Shown: in pieces, positions 54,826 to 63,909 of the stretch
Position numbering within the stretch: the first letter of the stretch is position 1
Layout: each line of letters begins with the position of its first letter
Assembly (NCBI GenBank): GCA_021775805.1
Contig: JAJFHD010000129.1
Span: 1-64,000, forward strand
Source of the DNA: Alphaproteobacteria bacterium
Lineage (GTDB): Bacteria; Pseudomonadota; Alphaproteobacteria; Rhizobiales; JAJFHC01
DNA: 64,000 bases
Reading direction: 5' to 3'
Notes under the pieces: generated by a model
What the model was told of the DNA's origin: nothing
Seen by the model: the letters and a program-made list of their open reading frames with translations, nothing else
Databases searched by the model: none
Translations under genes and position numbers: made by a program

Positions 54826-55050
54826 TCAAAGGGAGGTTTGGGTCGGCGTCCAACGCCTGCCCCAGCGGACCTTTGACCAAGCCATTTCGTGCATGAAGTA
54901 ACTTATGAATCCGACCACCGCGGATGCGATCGCGATCCCGCCGCTTGCGGAGATCGAATTCGTGAAAAGATATCCTATGAGCATCATCACCAAGAGGCCC
55001 GTAGTCTGCCAGGTGACGGATTTGATGATCAATCTGGTGGTGGAATCCAT
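54826..55050 (-). CDS. DUF2061 membrane protein
   Basis: A 74-residue protein with two helices (TGLLVMMLIGYLFT and GIAIASAVVGFISYFMHEMAW). RLIIKSVTWQTTGLLV and YFMHEMAWSKVRWGR are the DUF2061 signature blocks. GAGGA lies 8 bases before ATG 55050; a longer frame upstream has no such site. In some bacteria the domain is fused to sulfate-adenylating or transferase proteins, but here it is alone. Function unknown. Confidence 0.88.
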   Translation of the reverse strand: MDSTTRLIIKSVTWQTTGLLVMMLIGYLFTNSISASGGIAIASAVVGFISYFMHEMAWSKVRWGRRWTPTQTSL

Positions 55051-55174
55051 TGTGTCCTCATCATTGGTGATCTCAGCGCCCGTATTTCCTATCCAGGAAA
55101 TTGATGATTGAACATTATGCATTTGTGCTGCATTAACTCCCTTTTGCAGATTTTATTCAACAACGGTGATTTTT

Positions 55175-56017
55175 ATGGATAAACGAGATAGAGCCAGGGT
55201 ATTCAGACAACGGCTCGCCGCAGCTATGGAACGGCAGAAATTCTCGCGAAGCAGACTTGCCCGGGAGACAAGGGTCGATCGCTCGACGATTGGCCTGCTG
55301 CTCAGGGACGAGACCCCGCGCCTGCCGAACGCCCAGTTGGCTGCCGACGTGGCCTCAGTGTTAGGCGTCAGCACGGATTGGCTGTTGGGCCTGACGAACA
55401 GACCCGAACGCCCCGGCGACATCATTGCCGCCGCCATGGCTCTCAGTCCTGCGGAACGCAGTTCGGCTGACTCACAGCTTATGGAATGGCACCGGGAGGC
55501 GGCTGGATACAAAGTTCGCCACGTCCCCGCAACCCTGCCGGACATTCTGAAATCGGAGAAAATGCTGGACTGGGAGTATTCCTCGTCGCGCGATCGGGCT
55601 TCCGCCCAGGCAATCGTTGCTATGCAGGAACAACGGTCGTGGCTGAAATCCGGGGTTTCGGACTATGAGATTGCTCTGCCGCTCCATGAGTTGAGAGCCT
55701 GCGCAGAGGGCACGGCCTACTATGAAGGGCTCGACCAGGACATCCGATACGAGCAGCTGGAACTCATTGCCGACTTCTGCCGCGAGATGTTTCCCAGACT
55801 GCGCCTGTTTCTGTTCGACGCCCACCGGATCTTCAGTGCGCCGATCACGGTTTTCGGTCCCAATTTGGCGGTTATCTACGTCGGGCAGTTTTATCTGGCG
55901 TTCCGGGAAGGGCAGCGCGTGCGCTCCCTGACCGATCATTTTGACTGGCTGGTACGGGAGGCGACCGTGGATGCCCGAGATGTTGCCGGCCATATTCTGT
56001 CGCTGACGGAGAAATAG
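55175..56017 (+). CDS. XRE family transcriptional regulator with C-terminal domain
   Basis: A 280-residue protein. A helix-turn-helix lies at about residues 8-70 (FRQRLAAAMERQKFSRSRLARETRVDRSTIGLLL, LAADVASVLGVSTDWLLGL). The remaining 200 residues form an uncharacterised domain (EIALPLHELRACAEGTAYYEGLDQDIRYEQLELIADFCREMFPRLRLFLFDAHRIFSAPITVFGP in its core), which may bind a ligand. ATG 55175 follows GTG 55166 in the same frame; no good ribosome site distinguishes them. It is divergent from DUF2061 and convergent with the cyclase gene, so targets are not obvious. Confidence 0.85.
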   Translation: MDKRDRARVFRQRLAAAMERQKFSRSRLARETRVDRSTIGLLLRDETPRLPNAQLAADVASVLGVSTDWLLGLTNRPERPGDIIAAAMALSPAERSSADSQLMEWHREAAGYKVRHVPATLPDILKSEKMLDWEYSSSRDRASAQAIVAMQEQRSWLKSGVSDYEIALPLHELRACAEGTAYYEGLDQDIRYEQLELIADFCREMFPRLRLFLFDAHRIFSAPITVFGPNLAVIYVGQFYLAFREGQRVRSLTDHFDWLVREATVDARDVAGHILSLTEK

Positions 56018-56101
56018 TCAGCGTCGCCGCTGCCCGGACACCAGGGCCGTCGTCGTGGAACGGTTCAGTGTGATCGGATGATGCCTGGCGATCCGAAGTC
56101 A

Positions 56102-58318
56102 CTATTTCGTCAGCGCCACATAGGCGCCATCCCAATCTTCCGGAGGCGGTGTCTGTTTGTAGATGATGATCCGCTCTTCGTAGATTTCATAAAGTCCGGT
56201 CAGGACGTCTTCTCCGTATGCTCGGCAAGTCACCAGTTCGTTCTGGGCATCGTCCCAGCGCCGTTCACGATAGGCAGCCAGCATAGCCTCATGATGCCGG
56301 GTGAATTTCTGAAATTCGGAGCTGGCGGCCTTTTCTGCAACTCCGACGATCGTAAAGACCCGGACGGCCTGTTCCTTGCCCTTGACGTTGACCAGGTCCA
56401 GTTCAACGAACGCAAAATCCGTCATCGTTCCTTTGGTGGACTCGTTGACAACCACCGTAACGCCATACGCCAGGCTCTGGCCTTCGAGCCGGGAGGCAAC
56501 GTTCACGTTGTCGCCGATGACGGAATAGTCAAAGCGCTGCTCCGACCCCATGTTGCCGACGCAACACTCCCCGGTACTGACACCGATGCCCACCCTGATG
56601 GGAATGTGCTCCCGGCCACTTTCGTCGGCTTCACGTCTGAACGTTGCGTTGAGGTCCTTTAGTGCCGCCATCATGTGGATGGCCGCTCTGCAGGCATTCC
56701 GGGCATGATCGGGATCGTCCAGCGGTGCGTTCCAGAACGCCATGATGCAGTCGCCCATATATTTGTCGATCGTTCCCTGTTCGCGCAGGATGATGTCTGT
56801 CATCGGCGTCAGGAAACGATTGACGAGACCGGTCAGCTCGGTCGGCTCAAGTCCCTCAGACAGTTTGGTGAACTCCCTGATATCGCAGAACATTATTGTC
56901 ATTTCACGGTTCTCGCCGCCGAGGACGAGCTGCCCTGGATTGTCGGCAAGCCTCGCCACGAGATCGGGCGACATGTAGCGGCTGAAGGCGCTTCTGACCT
57001 GGCGGCGTTCGGACTCCGAGCGCAGATAGACCGAAAGCGTGCCGAAAGTGTAGATGGTTGCTGCGACCAGGGAGGGATAAAGCGGGTCAAGCAGCAGTCG
57101 ATGATTGGTGAACAGATACCAGGATGCGAACATGATCGACCCGATGGCGGCCATTCCCAGAGCGGCACTCCATTCGGCGCCAACCCATAAAATGAGCAAC
57201 GCCAGAAGAATACCGACCAGAACCATGTAGGTGAGTTCCAGTGCCAGAGCATAATCGGGCCTGATCAAAAATTCACCGGACATGATCTGCTCGAGCGCCT
57301 GGGCATGAATCTCCACACCTGGCACCGATGTATCGAGCGGTGTCGTCCGCAGGTCAAACAAGCCAGCCGCACTGGTGCCAACTACGATGATCCGCCCGGC
57401 AACTTCAGTCGGGTCGATCGAATTCGTCAGGATTTTCCAAACCGGCAGAAAGCGCCTGGGTTCATGCTTGGTGAACTTGAGCCAGATCTGCCCTTCGCCG
57501 TCGGTCGGCACAACCACGCTGCCGATCTTAAGGGAGACCAGGCCCGTCTTCTCGCCATAGGCCTGTTCGCCGCTGGCGTTTGACGACTTGACGATGTAGG
57601 TGCTGGCCTGCTGGGCGACGCGAAGGGCGTCCACCGACAGGGAGGGAAACAGTTTGTCGCCGACTCGGAAGAGTAGCGGCACCCTGCGGATGGTCTGGTC
57701 GATATCGGGCGTCCAGTTCAGCGAACCCATGCCGATCGCCGCCTTCTCGAACGCCGCCAGGTTTCGCACACTGCCTTCGAACGCCGGTACAAATTCACGC
57801 GGATCGTCACCAGCATGAGCAAAGGCCGCCTTATCGGCAGGCATTCCCGATTGCTTCTGATTGTTCAGAACGAGGCCGATGACCACCGGCGCGTTGGCAA
57901 CCGACTCGGCGAGAATCTTGTCGTATGACGGCAAAGTCTTGGCGACGTCGATCAACTTCTGGGCTTCAGCCGTTGCCGGCAGATACTTCAAGGCGTTTTC
58001 CGGCGACGTGCGGTCGGGCTCGGAAAAGACCACGTCGAAGGCAACCACCACCGCGCCCATCGCGGTTAATTGCTCGACAAGCTGGGCAATGACCGTCCGC
58101 GACCAGGGCCACTGGCCAATCTTGGCAATCGAATCCTCGTCAATGTCGGCGATCCGCACAGGTGTGTCAGGATTGTAGATCCTGGGGTCGGTGCGCTGGA
58201 ACATGTCGAAGACGAGCGCCCGCAATTGCGCGACCGGCGCCGGATCGGCGGCGCGCAGGACGACTGCACAGAACAGAATCGACAGCATGCCGAGAATGTA
58301 GGGAACGCTCTTCTTCAT
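56102..58318 (-). CDS. CHASE2-domain adenylate/guanylate cyclase
   Basis: A 738-residue membrane cyclase. An N-terminal helix precedes the extracytoplasmic CHASE2 sensor (about 30-345; DIDEDSIAKIGQWPWSRTVIAQLVEQL, VVVAFDVVFSEPDRTSP, GMGSLNWTPDIDQTIRRVPLL, GRIIVVGTSAAGLFDLRTTPLD). Three helices follow (about 360-440), then a class III catalytic domain (about 465-650) with metal Asp in MFCDIREFT and KYMGDCIMAFW and GVSTGECCVGNMGSEQRFDYSVIGDNVNVASRLEG. All catalytic residues appear present. It is the last gene of the FecR operon, 93 bp after the third FecR gene, so its sensor may respond to the FecR or barrel proteins. Confidence 0.93.
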   Translation of the reverse strand: MKKSVPYILGMLSILFCAVVLRAADPAPVAQLRALVFDMFQRTDPRIYNPDTPVRIADIDEDSIAKIGQWPWSRTVIAQLVEQLTAMGAVVVAFDVVFSEPDRTSPENALKYLPATAEAQKLIDVAKTLPSYDKILAESVANAPVVIGLVLNNQKQSGMPADKAAFAHAGDDPREFVPAFEGSVRNLAAFEKAAIGMGSLNWTPDIDQTIRRVPLLFRVGDKLFPSLSVDALRVAQQASTYIVKSSNASGEQAYGEKTGLVSLKIGSVVVPTDGEGQIWLKFTKHEPRRFLPVWKILTNSIDPTEVAGRIIVVGTSAAGLFDLRTTPLDTSVPGVEIHAQALEQIMSGEFLIRPDYALALELTYMVLVGILLALLILWVGAEWSAALGMAAIGSIMFASWYLFTNHRLLLDPLYPSLVAATIYTFGTLSVYLRSESERRQVRSAFSRYMSPDLVARLADNPGQLVLGGENREMTIMFCDIREFTKLSEGLEPTELTGLVNRFLTPMTDIILREQGTIDKYMGDCIMAFWNAPLDDPDHARNACRAAIHMMAALKDLNATFRREADESGREHIPIRVGIGVSTGECCVGNMGSEQRFDYSVIGDNVNVASRLEGQSLAYGVTVVVNESTKGTMTDFAFVELDLVNVKGKEQAVRVFTIVGVAEKAASSEFQKFTRHHEAMLAAYRERRWDDAQNELVTCRAYGEDVLTGLYEIYEERIIIYKQTPPPEDWDGAYVALTK

Positions 58319-58411
58319 CGCGGCAGGTTAGAACATGCAACCGCCACCGCCAACAACTCATTGATTGCCGTTGACAATTACACCTTCGAGCGTGGGTATC
58401 AGTTCCGACTT

Positions 58412-59161
58412 CTAATCAACAATAATTGGTGATGGAGCCGCGGGTGGCGCTTCAAATCCGCCATTGTCCAATGCATCGTTAAGATCCGACGGGTCAAGAG
58501 TGACCGGAAATTCGGAGAAGTTGTTGACCTGTTTGCGGCCGTATAACGGGAACGGCAGACCGCGCACTTCCCACCACAACTGACCGCCGGCCTGAACCGG
58601 GCCTTCGACGGTGCCGTCCGCCTTGACGAGGAGAACCTGACCCGGCGTCTTGACGGTTACGCAGGTTGCCGGGGTCGGGCACACTTCGACTTCCCCTTCG
58701 ACCAGGACCAAAACCAGATCTCCTGCGGCCGTAATGAGCCAGTCGAAAATCGTGCCGCGAACGCCGATCAGGGCGACCGGCGTCCTGATCTTGTAGGACG
58801 CGGATTTGGCATTGCCGGTTACAAACCGGAATGCGCCTTTTGTCGTGTTGATGACAATGTCGCCGGTCCGTTTGTTTGGATTGTAGATGAACCGGTCAAG
58901 CTTCACGCGGGAACCCGGGCCTACTGTCAGGGCGGTCTCGTCCTTGAACAGGAGTTGCGCCGAACTCGATACGCCGGTCCTGATTACCTGATTCTGGAAA
59001 ACCCCGTCTCCAGCCCGGAGCGGTCGGCTGCCTCCTCCCGACGAGCCGGTCACCTTGTTGGAAACCGCGGCGGTGACGCCAATCTTCAATGCAGATTGGC
59101 CGATACCGGCCGACGCCAGAACCACAACTGCGAAGACAGTCAAAAATGTGGGGCGCAGCAT
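58412..59161 (-). CDS. Secreted FecR-domain protein, third tandem copy
   Basis: A 249-residue periplasmic protein with a signal peptide (TFLTVFAVVVLASAGIGQSA) and one FecR domain (about 45-165): GDGVFQNQVIRTG, LLFKDETALTVGPGSRVKLDRFIYNP, GAFRFVTGNAKSASYKIRTPVALIGVRGTIFDW. It is not a membrane anti-sigma factor because it lacks the N-terminal cytoplasmic helix, and no ECF sigma gene is present. A Pro-rich C-terminus follows. GAGAGG lies before ATG 59161. It is closely related to the two neighbouring copies and shares the CPTPATCVTV loop with the first copy. Confidence 0.9.
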   Translation of the reverse strand: MLRPTFLTVFAVVVLASAGIGQSALKIGVTAAVSNKVTGSSGGGSRPLRAGDGVFQNQVIRTGVSSSAQLLFKDETALTVGPGSRVKLDRFIYNPNKRTGDIVINTTKGAFRFVTGNAKSASYKIRTPVALIGVRGTIFDWLITAAGDLVLVLVEGEVEVCPTPATCVTVKTPGQVLLVKADGTVEGPVQAGGQLWWEVRGLPFPLYGRKQVNNFSEFPVTLDPSDLNDALDNGGFEAPPAAPSPIIVD

Positions 59162-59223
59162 GGGGCACCTCTCGTTTTTCTTCAATGCGACTCAGCCATT
59201 CCCGTCGCTGAAGAGTAACAGCC

Positions 59224-59979
59224 TTACGGAATGGATTTTATGATAACGCCGCCCGGGCTGGATGGCCCGCCAGGGTCGGGGGCACCGCCAACGCCGACAC
59301 CGTTGTCGAGATCCTGCGGATCGACCGGCAGATCGGAAAAATTGTTGATCGTGTTGCGTCCAAACAGTGGATAGGGGACGCCGACCGCTATATTCCACAA
59401 CGCGCCACTCCAGGCGGCCGGACCGAGGAACGATCCGTCGGCCCGAACGATGACATAGTCGCCTGCCCGGTTCAGGCGGACGGTTTTGCCAGCTCGGGTT
59501 ATGACATCGACGCCACCTTCAACCAAAATCACGATGAGCGCCTTTTTGGTCAGAAAGCCATCAAATATGGTTCCACGCACACCGATCGAGGCGAATGGCG
59601 TTCTGATCTTGTAGGACCTCGACTTTGCGTTTCCGGTGACAAAACGGAAGGCCCCCTTGGTCGCACTGAAAACGATGTTTCCGACTTTCTTGTTCGGATT
59701 GTAAACGAACTTATCCAACTTGACCCGGGAGACAGGGCCAACCGTCAACGATGTTTCGTCGGCAAACAAGAGTTGCGCCGTGCTCGACTTTTTTGTCCGG
59801 ATAACCTGGTTCTGGAATATGCCGTCGCCGGTACGCAGCCGTTTGGCCGCGCCACCCACGGCGCCGGTGACCTGATTGGTCGTGGCCGCCGTCACACCGA
59901 TGCGCGACGCGGATTGGGCGGCACCGGCCATGGCTAATACAGCGATGGACAACCCGACAATCGAGGCTTTGTAAAACAT
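59224..59979 (-). CDS. Secreted FecR-domain protein, second tandem copy
   Basis: A 251-residue periplasmic protein with a signal peptide (FYKASIVGLSIAVLAMAGAA) and a FecR domain reading GDGIFQNQVIRTKKSS, LLFADETSLTVGPVSRVKLDKFVYNP and SRSYKIRTPFASIGVRGTIFDG. It differs from the other two by having no Cys pair in the loop after the FecR core (VDVITRAGKTVRLNRAGD instead of CPTPxTCVTV). The C-terminus is Gly/Pro-rich. GGAG precedes ATG 59979. It lies between the first and third copies with short spacers, as expected from local duplication. Confidence 0.9.
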   Translation of the reverse strand: MFYKASIVGLSIAVLAMAGAAQSASRIGVTAATTNQVTGAVGGAAKRLRTGDGIFQNQVIRTKKSSTAQLLFADETSLTVGPVSRVKLDKFVYNPNKKVGNIVFSATKGAFRFVTGNAKSRSYKIRTPFASIGVRGTIFDGFLTKKALIVILVEGGVDVITRAGKTVRLNRAGDYVIVRADGSFLGPAAWSGALWNIAVGVPYPLFGRNTINNFSDLPVDPQDLDNGVGVGGAPDPGGPSSPGGVIIKSIP

Positions 59980-60079
59980 CTGACCCGTCTCCTTCACGCG
60001 CAAAAGCATGGTCCGGATCAAATTCGCACCATCTCAGCGTACATCACGGAAACGTAATGCCTAATTTGTGAATTTCAAC

Positions 60080-60841
60080 CTAATCGGAGCCTTTGAGGAT
60101 AATCGGTGGCGGTTCGAAAACAAACGGGGGCTCAAGGTTGTTGTTGTCGAGCGCGTCGTTGACGTCGGATGGGTCCAGTGTGACAGGCAGGTCGGAGAAA
60201 TTGTTGATCGTGTTGCGACCGAACAGAGGGAACGGGACACCGAATGCGACATTCCAAAGATCACCGGTCCACGACTCCGGTCCAAGTATCGTACCGTCTG
60301 CCTTGACGATAATGAAGTCGCCCGGCGTGTTAACCGTCACACACGTTGACGGTGTCGGACAGACTTCGACCTCGCCTTCCACCAGGATCAGCACCAGATT
60401 GCCAAGCTGGTCGATGAACCAGTCGAAAATTGTGCCCCGGACCCCGATCAGGGCGACAGGTGTCTTGATCTTGTAGGAAGCCGATTTGGCATTGCCGGTG
60501 ACAAAACGAAAAGCACCCTTGGTGGTGCTGAAGACGATATCGCCGGCGCGTTGGGCGGGATTGTAGACGAAGCGGTCCAGTGTCAGCTCAGAACCCGGCC
60601 CCACGGTCAGCGCCGTCTCATCGTTGAACAGGAGTTGCGTGGTCGCGTCAGCGCCGGTCTTGATAACCTGGTTCTGGAAGACACCGTCGCCTACCTGGAG
60701 CGGTTTGGCCGCCCCGCCGACCGCCCCGGTGACCTGGTTGGAAACGGCAGCGGTTGTACCGATGCGAACAGCGGACTGGGCGATGCCCAAAGTTGCCAGT
60801 GACAGTGCAATCAACGAAACGATGACGATACGAACATTCAT
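60080..60841 (-). CDS. Secreted FecR-domain protein, first tandem copy
   Basis: A 253-residue periplasmic protein with a signal peptide (VRIVIVSLIALSLATLGIAQ) and a FecR domain (GDGVFQNQVIKTGADATTQLLF, ETALTVGPGSELTLDRFVYNP, SYKIKTPVALIGVRGTIFDW) plus a Cys pair in CPTPSTCVTV. The C-terminal stretch NNFSDLPVTLDPSDVNDALD recurs in the third copy. Its ATG shares the A of the TGA stop of the barrel gene (TGATG), showing coupled translation. Function of stand-alone secreted FecR domains is not established; a ligand- or glycan-binding envelope role is possible. Confidence 0.9.
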   Translation of the reverse strand: MNVRIVIVSLIALSLATLGIAQSAVRIGTTAAVSNQVTGAVGGAAKPLQVGDGVFQNQVIKTGADATTQLLFNDETALTVGPGSELTLDRFVYNPAQRAGDIVFSTTKGAFRFVTGNAKSASYKIKTPVALIGVRGTIFDWFIDQLGNLVLILVEGEVEVCPTPSTCVTVNTPGDFIIVKADGTILGPESWTGDLWNVAFGVPFPLFGRNTINNFSDLPVTLDPSDVNDALDNNNLEPPFVFEPPPIILKGSD

Positions 60842-62010
60842 CAGAACTTCCTTATCGCACGGATTGAGACAACGTGGTTGTCGAAGTCCTCGAAGTCGTC
60901 GTTTGAAAGGTTCTTCTCGTAACGGTATTCGAACCGCAGACTGCTTTTGAGACCGAACAGATCCTTGAAGATAACCTGTGCGCCCGGCGACAGGAATATA
61001 TCTTCCCGGTCTTTCGTCCCGTTTCTGATCTCCTGGTCATAATCGCGGTAGTAACCGTTGGCAGTCACGCCGAACACGATGTCGCTGATCAGGGGCATGT
61101 AATAGGCCAGCGTCGCTCCAGCCTGGTAATAGTCGCCAGGGAACAGGCGGTCCGGCGTCGTCGCCGAACCAGAGCTATTCGAGGGTTTGCTGAACTTGAA
61201 TCTGGGGTAGGCCGCAAGCACGTCATTGTCCATCAGAAGGTTTGACCGGGTCATGCGACCGACAACGTCGACGACAATTGCATCTGCGTCAGAAAATTTA
61301 TTTCCCAGATCCTGATAACCGGCCCGGATCTCGAGCTTGTCGAGCGCACCTTCGAGGATGCCCTCAATACCGATCTTGATGGCCGCTTCGGCCAGCAATT
61401 CTTCCTTGTCCAGGACTGCGTAGGATCCGCCCACGGCGGTGTGCACGCGCAAAGTTTTGCCGACGGAGAACACGGGTCCGGTCAGGACCTCGGCGCGACC
61501 GTAATCCAAGTCATGAATATCGAGATGCAGATCGCCCAGGAACGAACCTTCGGTGCGCCAGCGCGTGCCGCCGGCCTTGCGTTCGTCGAGGATCGAGATT
61601 TTAGCCCTGGCGGTGAAGTCGTCGGGACGGCTTTCACGGCTGGAAAGCTGCCGGGCGTTGGTCTCGTAGCGGCCACCCAAATCAAAAGTGATGTCGGTAA
61701 AGGACGGCTCCAGGCTGCGCCTCACCCGATAGAATCCATCCTTCGCATCGTCATTGTCGGGATGCTGGATCAGAATGCGCTCATAAGCAGCAAGCGCCTT
61801 GCGAACAAGGCCCATTTCCTCCGCAAGCCGCGCGTACTGAAGGTTCAATGCAATATCGTTGGGAGTGATCAGAACCCGGACAAACAAGCTCTGCAGCTGC
61901 TGCTCGTTGGCGTGGGATCGGGAAGGCACCGCACACGCAAGAACGGCAAGCATCATTGTCGCCGCAATGGCAATTGATGCAGACCGTCCATTTTGACTTC
62001 TGTGCGTCAT
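60841..62010 (-). CDS. TPR-containing outer-membrane beta-barrel protein
   Basis: A 389-residue exported protein. A signal peptide (MMLAVLACAVPSRSHA, cut near SHA/NE) is followed by a TPR-like helical part (LQYARLAEEMGLVRKALAAYERILIQHPDN, about 55-95) and then alternating strands to the end (for example FDLGGRYETNAR, LEIRAGYQDLGNKF, GATLAYYMPLISDIVFGVTANGYYRDYDQ, SSLRFEYRYEKNL), finishing in the aromatic residue Phe as outer-membrane barrels do (IRAIRKF). The layout is like Slam or DUF560-type surface proteins, although it may be a different family. First gene of the five-gene FecR-cyclase operon. Confidence 0.8.
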   Translation of the reverse strand: MTHRSQNGRSASIAIAATMMLAVLACAVPSRSHANEQQLQSLFVRVLITPNDIALNLQYARLAEEMGLVRKALAAYERILIQHPDNDDAKDGFYRVRRSLEPSFTDITFDLGGRYETNARQLSSRESRPDDFTARAKISILDERKAGGTRWRTEGSFLGDLHLDIHDLDYGRAEVLTGPVFSVGKTLRVHTAVGGSYAVLDKEELLAEAAIKIGIEGILEGALDKLEIRAGYQDLGNKFSDADAIVVDVVGRMTRSNLLMDNDVLAAYPRFKFSKPSNSSGSATTPDRLFPGDYYQAGATLAYYMPLISDIVFGVTANGYYRDYDQEIRNGTKDREDIFLSPGAQVIFKDLFGLKSSLRFEYRYEKNLSNDDFEDFDNHVVSIRAIRKF

Positions 62011-62147
62011 TCAAACTCACCCCGCAGCGGGCAACGCAACTTGCCCACAATTCGTCGCCAGATTACCGGTCGGGATGTCGCTTAACAATCAGTTATTGTC
62101 TAACTGACGCATTTCTGACGCTGGGGTTGTCATAAATGTTACAGTTA

Positions 62148-63527
62148 TCACTCAGATGGCGCGCTACGGACCTCAAATACCCGTCTGGCAACCCGCCGGA
62201 CTCTCACATTTTCGAAACGATTGTGCAGATTTGCATAAATTTGCACCAGATGATTCGCCTCCTCCGCGGTCAACTCCGGGAACTGATGTTCGCGAAATTC
62301 GGGATTGGCGGGATGATCTCCGCGCCGGGCATTGAAGTATCTGATTATCTTACGCGACAAGACCCGAGCGTTCTGGAGCATACGAACGGGCAGTCCTGGA
62401 GCAGGCTGCGGTGGAATCACCGAGAGTTCGGCCAGAAAGTCGGCTATCCTGTCGCAGGCCAGCGGACCGTCGAGCGACGCTATGAAATGGTTCAGCAACA
62501 CTTTGGATTTGCCACCATTGCCGTTGGGCGGCAGACCGCCGGCAAGCGCGGGACCAATCAGCACCGGCATGTCCTCTTTCTCGGATGCCGAGTAACTGAT
62601 CAGGTTTGGCAAGTCGCTGTCGCATTCGTGCCCGCCTGGGAACCGCAGGGCAATCGCCGGGACGTCCTGCAGATAGGCCTCGAGGGCGGTCGTACAAGAA
62701 GAATGAACCACACAGGCCGACGCCCGTATCCAGGGCAAGACGCTGCCTTCGTGGATTACGGCGATGTTTGCGTGATCTTTGGCAACTTCCTGCCATGGCG
62801 CATGATTTTCCGCTGGATGAGGACGCACAATGATCTGGGTGTCGGGGAAAGCCGAGGCCAGGAAGGCGGGAACCTGCAACATGCGCTGGAACATTACGCG
62901 CTTGTATTCTGCCTGGGCCACATTGAAACCGATCCGGTCATTGGGATGAAGATCCTTTGGATCGACATCATCCTTGAACCGGGTCCGGTGTGGAAACATG
63001 TTGTTGGCGGACCCAAAATTGCTGTTGAGGAGAATGTAGCGGCCATACTTCCGACGCAGATCTTCAGCATCCGGGTCAATCATGCCTTGCATTTCCGGAC
63101 GCAGGAGGTCTGCCCGCGGGTTGCCCAGGATGTGAATCGGAATATTGGCCCCTTGCAGGGCTTCCTGCCACAACTCGGCATTGTCCTCCCCCCACGCAAT
63201 CAACTGCGACACCAATGGCAGGGTTCTGGTACCCCATCGGCGCGCGATATAGATTTCACGTGTCAGGTAACAGATGGCCTCCTCATCCCAGGCGATGATT
63301 TCGTGACCGAAGTTTCTGGCGGAAACAAAATGGCGCCGTGTTTGAGGCGTCAATCCCTTTGCCACATAGATTGACTGCGGGAACTTTCCGGCCATGAGAT
63401 CGATTTCTGTGCGCTGCCCGATGAAACAAGGAACGCCGCGTTCGGCCAGGCAACAAGCGAGCAGGAGCTTGGCGTCGAATTCACGCACCCTTATCTCCGC
63501 TGGCAAGAGAACCGGCCTCAGGCTCAT
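62148..63527 (-). CDS. Surface carbohydrate biosynthesis protein (paralogue of 1596-2972)
   Basis: A 459-residue protein related to the one at 1596-2972. Shared blocks are VLLPAEIRVREFDAKLLLACCLAERG, WDEEAICYL, GNPRADLLRPEM, LLNSNFGSANNMFPH, VRPHPAENHAPW, VVHSSCTTALEAYL and a C-terminal HQFPELTAEEANHLVQIYANLHNRFENVRV. It should act in surface glycan or capsule assembly, perhaps as a glycosyltransferase-like enzyme. ATG 63527 is preferred; a GTG at 63554 would add nine residues. It lies far from neuBCA in this window, but the partial gene to its right suggests that another gene cluster begins here. Confidence 0.78.
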   Translation of the reverse strand: MSLRPVLLPAEIRVREFDAKLLLACCLAERGVPCFIGQRTEIDLMAGKFPQSIYVAKGLTPQTRRHFVSARNFGHEIIAWDEEAICYLTREIYIARRWGTRTLPLVSQLIAWGEDNAELWQEALQGANIPIHILGNPRADLLRPEMQGMIDPDAEDLRRKYGRYILLNSNFGSANNMFPHRTRFKDDVDPKDLHPNDRIGFNVAQAEYKRVMFQRMLQVPAFLASAFPDTQIIVRPHPAENHAPWQEVAKDHANIAVIHEGSVLPWIRASACVVHSSCTTALEAYLQDVPAIALRFPGGHECDSDLPNLISYSASEKEDMPVLIGPALAGGLPPNGNGGKSKVLLNHFIASLDGPLACDRIADFLAELSVIPPQPAPGLPVRMLQNARVLSRKIIRYFNARRGDHPANPEFREHQFPELTAEEANHLVQIYANLHNRFENVRVRRVARRVFEVRSAPSE

Positions 63528-63909
63528 CGCGGAAACAATCCAGACATTTTGCACCTCTTCCAGCCGTTGCCGTTCATCTGGAAGACCTCAGTCAATATCA
63601 AAGCCTGCATTCCCTCGAAAACACACATATCGAACGTGGTGGCACCTGGTCGTGGCCACGCTCGGTGCAACCGTGTTGCGTGTACGCCATTTCTGACCCC
63701 ACGTATAAGAGAAAAATTGCACAATCCGGCAATCAATCGCCCGTGATCTCGTGCACTTGCCAAAAACTCCGTCAAGCGCACCGAATTGTAGTCGACTACC
63801 CCGCGCAGCCATTCCCAAGGCGACTTTGCCATGGCTGGAACGGACATTCCACCAATAGCACAACACAATGGTTCACTTTTACCAAGCGAAGTACTGCCCG
63901 CCACATCTG
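63528..63909. other. Intergenic region, no gene seen
   Basis: About 380 bp between the surface carbohydrate gene and the partial gene at the right edge. A 129-codon minus frame in it has no protein-like character, being patchy and overlapping the start of its neighbour. It should hold the promoter for the downstream minus gene. Confidence 0.45.

Noticed and set aside
62136-63374. A 412-codon plus frame at the right end
   Set aside because: Shadow of the surface carbohydrate gene on the minus strand.
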